This document shows positions 9,158-16,910 of a stretch of DNA of 60,990 nucleotides, one piece after another. This DNA comes from Chloroflexota bacterium (GTDB lineage Bacteria > Chloroflexota > FW602-bin22 > JACPRP01). Position 1 is the stretch's first letter. Each line of letters begins with the position of its first letter. The stretch spans positions 1 through 60,990 of the forward strand of contig JACQUC010000128.1 of NCBI GenBank assembly GCA_016210495.1. The letters run 5' to 3'. Under the pieces are notes generated by a model. The model saw only the letters and a program-made list of their open reading frames with translations. It made no database searches and was not told the origin of the DNA. Made by a program: the position numbers and the translations under genes.

Positions 9158-9549
9158 AAGGACCTCCTTGCCGAGAGCACAGACGCTTTACGATTGCCAC
9201 GACTGCGACATCGGCAAACAACTTATGCAGCTACGAGCCCAAGGGCCAATAGCTGAATACGTCCGATAAGTTCCTAAACGCGCCGGAACGGTCGGCGGAG
9301 GAATGCACTGGCCGGCGTGAGAACCTGCGCTACGGTATCACTTCTATTGAAGAGCGGGCTCGGAAAACCCCTCTGCTCGACGTGCTTCATTGCACAGGCG
9401 AAAACACGGGCAAGTCAAGGGATCTCCCCTGGTCACCAGGTCTGCACAACCAAAAGGGTTTCAGGCGGAATACAGGGCGGCCTTTTGCCGCCGGAAGACG
9501 AATCGCCGCGAGACCTTTCCTGGCTGTGCCACAAATGCAACGCACATGT
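9158..9549. other. spacer without a recognisable gene
   Basis: This stretch separates the divergent ABC operon and the second hydroxylase gene. Short open frames in it have no family features or convincing ribosome sites. One GCGAGAC half-site occurs near 9508. Nothing else is recognised. Confidence 0.5.
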
Positions 9550-9568
9550 TGTCTCATTTAACGAGACA
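9550..9568. promoter_or_regulatory. upstream operator, near-perfect palindrome
   Basis: TGTCTCATTTAACGAGACA is a 19-base inverted repeat with eight of nine base pairs matching. Its arms and 7-base spacing equal the GTTTC-N7-GAGAC core of the promoter-proximal sites. It lies 84 bases upstream of the -35 box at 9652. A further GTCTC at 9572-9576 adds another half-site. It is probably a second binding site for the same regulator. Confidence 0.65.
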
Positions 9569-9651
9569 TCAGTCTCGGGCAAGCGGAATCATAGTAGCAC
9601 AGGGGATGCCCCCTGTCAAAAGCCGCTGCCTCATTTTTCCGCTCAAAAGTG

Positions 9652-9720
9652 TTGACGTCAGCCACGCCGTATGTTACACTGCCCACAGTTTTGTGGGATT
9701 AGTGTTTCATTCTACGAGAC
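9652..9720 (+). promoter_or_regulatory. promoter-operator of the second hydroxylase gene (copy 2)
   Basis: TTGACG (9652-9657), a 17-base spacer and TACACT (9675-9680) form the promoter. Downstream, GTTTC (9704-9708), ATTCTAC and GAGAC (9716-9720) form the operator-like inverted repeat. Order and spacing match the copies at 1619 and 39109. The leader to the ATG at 9829 is about 140 bases. Confidence 0.75.
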
Positions 9721-9828
9721 CTTCCCGTAGTCCTCCCTAGGGGTCTCGACAGCATCCTCGAAATCGTGGGCCTCCCAGACAACCGCGTTGCTGCGGAATG
9801 ACGAAACGTGTTTGTAGGAGATGCGATT

Positions 9829-12108
9829 ATGGCAGACAACCTGGTTATCGGCGAGCCACTGCCCTACCTCGAGGGCGTCAGCAAGGCTACCGGGGAGACG
9901 AAGTTCACCGCCGACGTCGCGATACCCGGCCTCCTGTATGGCAAAATCCTCAGAAGCCCGCATCTCCACGCCAGGATTCTGAACGTCGACTACGGCAAGG
10001 CGGAGCGACTCATCGGCGTCAAGGGTGTGATGGCTGGGAAAGATACGCCGGGGAGGAAGTTCGGCGTGCCCCGCTATCCGGGGGCGCGCGTCGACCAACA
10101 AGGGCTGGCCACGGAGCGCGTCCGCTACGTCGGCGACGAGGTCGCGGCTGTGGCCGCCGTGGATTTCGATACCGCCGAAGAGGCCCTGGATCTGATACGG
10201 GTCGACTACGAGATCCTGCCCGCCGTCCTGGACCCCGAGGAGGCGATGAAGCCGGGGGCATCGCGGCTACACGACCACTCGCCGGACAACGTCAGCGCCA
10301 GGCAAAAATGGCATTTCGGCGACATCGTAAAGGCATTTGCCGAATCGGATTACATCCGCGAGGACAGGTTTACGACGACTTCGGTCCAGCACTGTGCCCT
10401 GGAGCCACACACGTGCGTGGCGAGTTGGGATGTCTCGGGCAGGGTCACCCTGTGGGCATCTTGCGCGGCGCCGTACGTGTGCCGCGCCCAGTTGGCGCTC
10501 ACGCTGGACCTCGCCGAGAGCAAGATAAGGATTCTCAGCCCCTACATCGGCGGCCACTTCGGCTCCAAGACCCCTATGTTTTCCCATTATTTCTGCGCCG
10601 CATTGCTCTCCAGGAAGACGGGTCGTCCCGTGAAGTTCGCACACACCAGGGAAGAGGTTTTCGGTGCTACGCTCCGCCGACATCCGATGTCTATCTGGCT
10701 CAAGACCGGCGTGAAGAGGGACGGCACCCTGCTGGGATCCGACTGCAAGCTCATCGCGGACGGCGGCGCCTACGTGTCCACCGGCGCCAACGCGCTGCTG
10801 CTGGCGGGCACGTTCCTGACCGTCACCTATCGGCTGCCCAATGTGAGATATGAGGCCTGCCGTGTCTACACCAACAAGACCATCAGTGGCCCTATGCGCG
10901 GCTTCGGCGCCCCGCAGATACGGTTCGCCGCCGAGGCCCAGTTGGAATACATATGCCGCGACCTCGGGCTGGACCCGGTGGAGGTGCGTCTCAAGAACGC
11001 GATCCACGCCGGAGACGAGATGCCCAATAAGTTCGTGATCAATAGTTGCGGGCTGACCGAATGCATCGAGAAGGTCGCCGCGGCCTCCGGCTTCAAAGAA
11101 AAGCACGACAAGATGCCGGACGGGCGTGGCATCGGCCTGGCGTGCAGCAGCTTCATCAGCGGCCACAGCATACTGCTGCACGCGCCCTCCGGCGCCATCC
11201 TAAAGTTCGATGAGGACGGGGGCATCACCTTGCTGACGGGCGTTTCCAACGTGGGACAGGGCTCCGACACGGCTATGGGGCAGATAGCGGCCGAGGAGCT
11301 TGGGATCTGTCTCGAGGACGTCCGGGTGGTCAGTGGCGACACGGACCTGTGTCCCGTCCACGCCGGCAGCTACTCCAGCCGGGGCACGCTCTGGGGCGGC
11401 AGCGCCGTGAAGGCGGCGGCCCAGGACGCCAAGCGCCAATTGCTCGAGGTGGTAGCCGAGAAGCTCGAATGCAGCCCCGAAGATCTTCAGGTGGGTAATC
11501 GGCGCATCTGGGTCAAGGGTAGCCCCGGCAAGGGGATGTCCTTGGCCGAGGCCGTCACAGCCAGCATGCTGGGCAAAGGTAACCCCATCATGGGCCGCGG
11601 CTACTTCAAGATCGAGTCGCTGATGAACGCCGAGAGTGGCGAGGGTAATCTTTCCCCGGCCTATAGCTTCGGCGCCCAGGCGGCAGAGGTGGCGGTGGAC
11701 AGGGACACGGGCCAGGTCAAGGTGCTGAACATGTGGGTGGCGCACGACCCCGGCGTCGCGATCAACCGGATGTCAATCGAGGGGCAGCTTCACGGTTCGG
11801 TGCAGATGGGCCAGGGGCAGGCGCTGACCGAGGAGCTAATCGCCGAAGACGGGCGCTGGATGAACGCCTCGTTTCTGGATTACCGGATGCCGACGGCCGT
11901 CGATGTCCCCCACACCGACTCTATGCTGGTAGAGACTTACGACCCGACCGTGCCCGTTGGCGCCAAGGAAGCTGGCGAGGGCACGCAAATATCTACAGTG
12001 CCGGCCATCGTCAACGCCCTTTACGACGTCGTCGGCGTGCGCTTCACGGACCTGCCGATCACCCCGGAGAAGATACTCGCGGCATTGGAGGCGAGAGACA
12101 AAGCCTGA
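9829..12108 (+). CDS. molybdenum hydroxylase large subunit, second copy
   Basis: This 759-aa xanthine-oxidase-family subunit starts at the ATG at 9829, eight bases after TAGGAG; an upstream in-frame GTG at 9808 has no ribosome site. Motifs include GGHFGSK, SGPMRGFGAPQIR for cofactor contact and GAKEAGEGTQ with the catalytic Glu. It is only a distant relative of the copy at 4172, so the two probably act on different compounds or steps. It is transcribed alone from the proposed IclR-controlled promoter. No FAD or 2Fe-2S subunit gene follows; the accessory island begins right after it. 4-Hydroxybenzoyl-CoA reductase or nicotinate-hydroxylase-like roles are possible but cannot be decided. Confidence 0.92.
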   Translation: MADNLVIGEPLPYLEGVSKATGETKFTADVAIPGLLYGKILRSPHLHARILNVDYGKAERLIGVKGVMAGKDTPGRKFGVPRYPGARVDQQGLATERVRYVGDEVAAVAAVDFDTAEEALDLIRVDYEILPAVLDPEEAMKPGASRLHDHSPDNVSARQKWHFGDIVKAFAESDYIREDRFTTTSVQHCALEPHTCVASWDVSGRVTLWASCAAPYVCRAQLALTLDLAESKIRILSPYIGGHFGSKTPMFSHYFCAALLSRKTGRPVKFAHTREEVFGATLRRHPMSIWLKTGVKRDGTLLGSDCKLIADGGAYVSTGANALLLAGTFLTVTYRLPNVRYEACRVYTNKTISGPMRGFGAPQIRFAAEAQLEYICRDLGLDPVEVRLKNAIHAGDEMPNKFVINSCGLTECIEKVAAASGFKEKHDKMPDGRGIGLACSSFISGHSILLHAPSGAILKFDEDGGITLLTGVSNVGQGSDTAMGQIAAEELGICLEDVRVVSGDTDLCPVHAGSYSSRGTLWGGSAVKAAAQDAKRQLLEVVAEKLECSPEDLQVGNRRIWVKGSPGKGMSLAEAVTASMLGKGNPIMGRGYFKIESLMNAESGEGNLSPAYSFGAQAAEVAVDRDTGQVKVLNMWVAHDPGVAINRMSIEGQLHGSVQMGQGQALTEELIAEDGRWMNASFLDYRMPTAVDVPHTDSMLVETYDPTVPVGAKEAGEGTQISTVPAIVNALYDVVGVRFTDLPITPEKILAALEARDKA

Positions 12109-12144
12109 TAAAAAGTCCCGCTCAACACGAGAAACCAGAAGGGC

Positions 12145-12173
12145 TTGACTTCCTGAATGGAAAATAGTATTAT
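12145..12173 (+). promoter_or_regulatory. promoter at the start of the accessory island
   Basis: TTGACT (12145-12150) and TATTAT (12168-12173) are 17 bases apart. It lies 37 bases after the hydroxylase stop and is the only good promoter seen before the ATPase at 12565, implying a leader of nearly 390 bases in which I found no gene. Confidence 0.55.
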
Positions 12174-12564
12174 TCTTCTGCCGAAATAACCGTGCCTCGT
12201 CAGCCTCAACTGGTCTGGGCGGGGGTGGCTTGTGATGAAGAGGTCTTGCGAAGGCGCCTGGGTTCTGGGCGTCTTTTGCTTTCTCCTACAGCAGCCCTAA
12301 GCTGGAATGGGCCAACAACCTTAACTCGCGTCAGCCGTCGGCGGAGACGTACGCCTCCGCTGACGGGGCGTGACCTGTTTGCGAGTCGGCCATCGGCGCG
12401 ATGTCAAAGCTGAACGCGATGTAAAGGCAAATAGTGCGGCAAAGAAGCGAAGCTGCCTCTCTGCTTCTGGGTTTTCACCGCTGCGAGGCATTAGTCCGGT
12501 CCCGAAAAACATAATAAGCGACCTGCGTGAGTCTGCTCGGTTCAAAAGGGTTAGGTTAGCGCGA
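12174..12564 (+). other. long leader or spacer without a recognisable gene
   Basis: The frame of the following ATPase stays open upstream to 12370, but this part is rich in Arg/Lys/Ser, has no ribosome site and looks non-coding. Nothing else is recognised. Confidence 0.45.
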
Positions 12565-13944
12565 ATGTCCAAAATAGAAACAGACTGGTCCTCCGCTGCC
12601 TTTCCAGCGGCGCCCGTCCGACTGGACGACTTGCAATACATTGTACGTGCCATCCAGCGAGGAGAGTGTTGCTCGGTAGTCGGCATCAGCAACGTTGGGA
12701 AGTCCTTCTTGCTGAGGTCGCTGACCCTGGAAGCGATCCGCCAGGGCTGCACCGACCCGGGAAACGCATCACTACTCATAGTGTTCGTGGATTGTCTGGA
12801 AGCTTGCGACAGCGAGCAAGCGTTCTACGAACTGGTGGTACGTCGGATGCTAGAAGACGCAGAAGTATGCCGTCTATCTGCATCCGAAGCAAGCAATTTG
12901 AGGACCAATTACCAGGGTATCTTGCACAGCACTACGGATGTTGCCGTCAGAGCTTTTTTCTACGAAACCGTGCGAGACTTGACGCGCGAGAGACAAGTCA
13001 GGCTTGTGCTTATTCTCGATGAATTCGATGACGTGTTCCGGCGGCAACCTGCCCGAGTGTTCCGGCAACTACGCGCGTTACGTGACGAGATGGAGGATAG
13101 ACTGTGCTACATCACGGCCACTTCTCGACAACTGGACAAGCTCCGTTCAGATGCCGATACATACGAATTTCGTGAGCTGTTCCATCTGCGAGAACTGGTT
13201 CTGACTCCTTTGTCGGATGAAGATGCCGGACGCTTCGTGGCCTACTTGGCGAGTAACCGCGCCACGATTTTACCTCTGGAACTTAACAACTTGATCATTC
13301 GCGAATCTGGTGGCCATCCAGGCCTGATGGTGCGAATCCACGACATCCTTTGTTCCACAGAGGCGAGCGCGGAGGCGCCATCGCAAAACTTAATGGCTGG
13401 CTTGCTCGATATCTCACCAGTCAGCGAGGAATGTGGTCGTCTGTGGGATGAATTGGACAAAGCGGAGCAGGACGCTCTGCTCGACCTTGTGGCACAAGGT
13501 CACACTTCTTTGGATGCAGAGCAAGTGCTTATCCTCAAGACCAAGGGCTTGATTACCACTGGAAAGAACCAACCATTGACGATTTACAGTCCAATCTTTG
13601 CGTTGTTCGTGAAGCGGGTATGGGACGGTCGTCAAGCCAAACCTAAGAGAATTCACTACGACGTCAAGACCGGCCAAGTATGGGCGGGCGATTACGAAGT
13701 GACGCTGGAGCTGAGCGAACCACAGCGCAAACTAGTTGCGACGTTGTGCGAGAAATCTGGGGCCATTTGCACTTACGATCAAATTGCCGCTAGAGTTTGG
13801 GGCACGGGGGAGGGGGTCTCCCCGGGAGCTATCTACGAACTGGTCAAACGGGTCCGGCAAAAAGTGGAACCGGATTGGAAGAATCCGCGCTATATAGTCA
13901 CCGTCCCCGGCGTGGGTTACCGGTTGGAATCACCGAATCAGTAA
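12565..13944 (+). CDS. P-loop ATPase fused to a winged-helix DNA-binding domain
   Basis: The 459-aa protein has an AAA/STAND-like ATPase at about residues 20-250, with Walker A GISNVGKS (40-47), Walker B LVLILDEFDD (about 147-156) and a sensor-like CYITATSR segment. A linker helical region follows. An OmpR/PhoB-type winged helix ends the protein (about 365-457: YDQIAARVWG, a recognition helix ending VKRVRQKVEP, and the wing NPRYIVTVPGVGYRLE). The start at 12565 puts Met just before the conserved part; its ribosome site is weak. It is the first gene of the run with the vWA-FHA and tubulin-like genes, so it may be their ATP-dependent regulator. It could also act directly as a conflict-system ATPase. 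Confidence 0.85.
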   Translation: MSKIETDWSSAAFPAAPVRLDDLQYIVRAIQRGECCSVVGISNVGKSFLLRSLTLEAIRQGCTDPGNASLLIVFVDCLEACDSEQAFYELVVRRMLEDAEVCRLSASEASNLRTNYQGILHSTTDVAVRAFFYETVRDLTRERQVRLVLILDEFDDVFRRQPARVFRQLRALRDEMEDRLCYITATSRQLDKLRSDADTYEFRELFHLRELVLTPLSDEDAGRFVAYLASNRATILPLELNNLIIRESGGHPGLMVRIHDILCSTEASAEAPSQNLMAGLLDISPVSEECGRLWDELDKAEQDALLDLVAQGHTSLDAEQVLILKTKGLITTGKNQPLTIYSPIFALFVKRVWDGRQAKPKRIHYDVKTGQVWAGDYEVTLELSEPQRKLVATLCEKSGAICTYDQIAARVWGTGEGVSPGAIYELVKRVRQKVEPDWKNPRYIVTVPGVGYRLESPNQ

Positions 13945-14134
13945 CAAATAGGCTTCACGAGGGGAGATTCGGTAGGTTGGAATCTCTTTGTCGTTCCTTT
14001 CGCCGTCCAACGCACATCGTTGGAGGACCATTGAACCTGGGCTTGGCCCGCGTTGAGACCGAACTCCAGCGGGTGCGATATGATGTCTCACGAAAGCGAT
14101 TTATCTGGCAAATCGCTCAGTGGGAGGCACCGAG

Positions 14135-16819
14135 ATGAAGTGGCAAAAGTTAATAGCTATTCTCATTCTGCTAGCGTTGGTGCTCGCACCTTGGAACGCT
14201 AGTGTTTCGATGGCCCAAGACGATCTGACTTCACAGGTGGCCGTGCTGCTGATCTTGGATAATTCGGGCAGTATGAAAACCAACGACCCGGCTAATCTTC
14301 GTTTTACCGCGGCTCGGCTTTTCACTGCTTTGCTTGATGAAGGAGACGCTGTCGGCGCTATTCTATTCTCTACTAAGAGTCGCGCTTTGACCGACGGGAT
14401 AGTCGTTATTCGGAGTGGAGAGGATAAGCAACGGGTTGTGCGAGCTTTGCTGCCCGTTGCAGCCGATGAGTGGACCGATATGAAGGCTGCTTTCGGCGCC
14501 GCGAAGAGTATGATGTCTCCGGCAAATCTGGGTAATCGTAAGAAGGTAGTGGTGTTCTTAACCGATGGCAAACCTGAGATCGACCACCAGTATCCTGAGT
14601 ACGAGGACGAGACGTTAGCCCTGGCGCGCGGCCTTGGCATACCGGTGCTTTCTATCGCCCTGACTGAGGCTGCCCAAACGCCATTCCTCAATAGGGTGGC
14701 CGCAGCAACCGGAGGTGCGGTACTTCCAGCCAGCGATGCTTCACAACTTTTGGATGCTTACCTGGACATCTTCGGTCAAGTAAAGGATCGTACTGTGGTG
14801 GGCAGTGGCAGAGTGACAACGCCAGGCACAGTGCCCTTGGAACTTGATCCCGCTCTTGCCCCATACATTGAGAGCGCAAGTTTCGTCATAAGTAAGCCAG
14901 GAGCCAGTACCGCATCTCTGCTCGGGCCAGACGGTCGAGAGGTACGAGTCGGCGAGGCGGGGGTCTCCTTTGCACTTGACGATCAAGGCTTCGCCGTGGG
15001 TACAGCGGCTAAGCCGGCTGGTGGCCGGTGGGGGTTCCGGGCCCAGGGCAGCGGGCCTTTCCAGGCCCGTCTCATTCTTCGCTCCCGCCTGCGGGCTGAG
15101 GTGATCACGCCCCAGCGATATCAGGAGGCCGGCCAGCCGATGCCCATTACCGTGCGTCTCATCGAGGAACGTCCTGGCGGTCCGACAGTGAAGATCATCG
15201 GTGAGGCAAACTTCTCGGCGTTGATCGTTCGCCCCGACGGCCGACAGGAGAGCCTCGACCTATTCTATGACGATGGCACTCACGGCGACGTTCGGGCCGG
15301 TGATGGAGATTACACGCGTCTGTACCCTAATGCAGATCGGGCTGGCGCCTACACAATCGAGATCCGCGGGCGAAAAGGTACTGTGCCGGTGGCGCGCACC
15401 CATCGCGTGGAGGTCATTCCTTTTCCGAGAATCGTCGTAGACGAGCCCAAGAGTACGCGTTATGATGTCCGCAGCCAGCCGGTACCGTTTCGTGTGCATC
15501 TCGTTGGTGGTGCGCCGTCGGTTCTGGATCGGGGCGAAATCATCGCCCGAGTCAAATCGCCATCCGGGGCCACCACCGAAATCGTAATGAAACCAGATGG
15601 AGAGGCGTATTCTGGCGCAATCTTGCCAAAGGAGGACGGTACACACCAGGTAGCGTTTGTTCCTCGTGATGCCAGCTACAAGGGCCTGCCTTATGCCCAC
15701 CCTGTTGACACACGCTTCGAGACCCGCATTATCCCGACCATTAGCATTGGTGCAACGCCGGTGAATCTCGGTCGTGTAGAACTCGCGATCGCTCGGCAAG
15801 GCCTGACCGTGACCTTGCCGATGACATCGACTAGCCGCCAAGCCGACCAGTTATCTTTCAGGCTGGAAGAAATGAAGGGATTCACGGTGGCGGAGGCAAG
15901 TCCACTCTCCCTGCCGCCGGCTAGCCGAACAAATCAATCTGTTGGACTGCTAGCCGAGCCTAGTGCATCGCTCCAGGCGAGCCAAGGGAAACTGGTGTTC
16001 TCCGCGCGAGAGGGCATCGATTTGGAGGGGGCGACGGTCCCTATCCAGGTAGAACTGTACCGACCGAAGCTCCAGGTATCGCCTGAGGTATTGGAGTTGA
16101 CTTGGCCAACCGGCTGGTTTGGCAATTCTGGACCTCTGCCTGTTGGCATGGACTCGACTAGCTCACGCGGGGAGAGGCTAGAGGTAGCAGTCCAGGGGCT
16201 TGAAGGGTTGATTATAGGCCCGAAGACGGTCGAAGTTGCCCCCGGCACAGTAAGCACGACGTTCAGGCTAACGTCAACCGTGGACGTTCCAGTAGGCGAC
16301 CACAAGGCCTCGCTGATGATTCAAGGACGTGATGGTCTTGAAATAGCCCCGAGCACCACCGTAGCTTTCCAGGTGCACGTTGTACCGTTCTGGGTTCGCT
16401 ATTTGGTTCAGTTACTCTTGGGCGGCCTGGCTTTAGTGGTCGTCGCGGGATCTGCTGTAGCTGGAATCCGACACATCAAGGCTTCCAACGCGCCGCCATC
16501 GGTCGCTGGGACACTGCGCCACTGGCCCGAGGACAAGGTGGATTCTGCTCAGGAAGTGGACCTTACGAGGTTGAAGCGCTCATCCATTACTATTGGTCGA
16601 GGCGCGGGTTGCGATGTAAAAATTGCGGATTCCTCGCTGGACGAAAAGCACGCCGTGCTGCGGGCGGAGAAGGTGTCGGGCGAGGTTAGGATGGTCCTTG
16701 ATCCTGTGGGCGTCGTCACGAAGGGCTACCAAAAGATTGGCGGCACCACAAAGCTACAGCACAAGGACATGTTTACCATGGGCACGCGGAAGTTTACATT
16801 CCTAAGTGACGAGGGCTAA
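14135..16819 (+). CDS. exported von Willebrand A protein with membrane helix and C-terminal FHA domain
   Basis: This 894-aa protein starts at the ATG at 14135, behind GGGAGG. A signal peptide (1-27) leads to a vWA domain (about 33-215) with an intact MIDAS motif DNSGS (42-46) and the later TDG. Next come several Ig-like beta domains, including a DDGTHGD...AGDGDYT segment typical of calcium-binding-like folds. One transmembrane helix (about 755-780, YLVQLLLGGLALVVVAGSAV) is followed by a cytoplasmic FHA domain (about 805-890, ITIGRGAGCDVKI and SLDEKHAVL). It should sense outside the membrane through vWA and bind a phosphothreonine partner inside. No Ser/Thr kinase gene is in the window. It is followed, 91 bases on, by the tubulin-like gene. 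Confidence 0.9.
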   Translation: MKWQKLIAILILLALVLAPWNASVSMAQDDLTSQVAVLLILDNSGSMKTNDPANLRFTAARLFTALLDEGDAVGAILFSTKSRALTDGIVVIRSGEDKQRVVRALLPVAADEWTDMKAAFGAAKSMMSPANLGNRKKVVVFLTDGKPEIDHQYPEYEDETLALARGLGIPVLSIALTEAAQTPFLNRVAAATGGAVLPASDASQLLDAYLDIFGQVKDRTVVGSGRVTTPGTVPLELDPALAPYIESASFVISKPGASTASLLGPDGREVRVGEAGVSFALDDQGFAVGTAAKPAGGRWGFRAQGSGPFQARLILRSRLRAEVITPQRYQEAGQPMPITVRLIEERPGGPTVKIIGEANFSALIVRPDGRQESLDLFYDDGTHGDVRAGDGDYTRLYPNADRAGAYTIEIRGRKGTVPVARTHRVEVIPFPRIVVDEPKSTRYDVRSQPVPFRVHLVGGAPSVLDRGEIIARVKSPSGATTEIVMKPDGEAYSGAILPKEDGTHQVAFVPRDASYKGLPYAHPVDTRFETRIIPTISIGATPVNLGRVELAIARQGLTVTLPMTSTSRQADQLSFRLEEMKGFTVAEASPLSLPPASRTNQSVGLLAEPSASLQASQGKLVFSAREGIDLEGATVPIQVELYRPKLQVSPEVLELTWPTGWFGNSGPLPVGMDSTSSRGERLEVAVQGLEGLIIGPKTVEVAPGTVSTTFRLTSTVDVPVGDHKASLMIQGRDGLEIAPSTTVAFQVHVVPFWVRYLVQLLLGGLALVVVAGSAVAGIRHIKASNAPPSVAGTLRHWPEDKVDSAQEVDLTRLKRSSITIGRGAGCDVKIADSSLDEKHAVLRAEKVSGEVRMVLDPVGVVTKGYQKIGGTTKLQHKDMFTMGTRKFTFLSDEG

Positions 16820-16910
16820 TCTAGCCGCTCGAGAAGAGTCTTGCCGAAAGGTAGTTGGCTGCTACTGAGTGGGATTGTATGCCCGAAGTAAGAGGAAGGA
16901 GGTCGGCGTA

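Noticed and set aside
9317..9740. two overlapping short frames before the second hydroxylase
   Set aside because: They cross the operator and promoter and show no conserved features.
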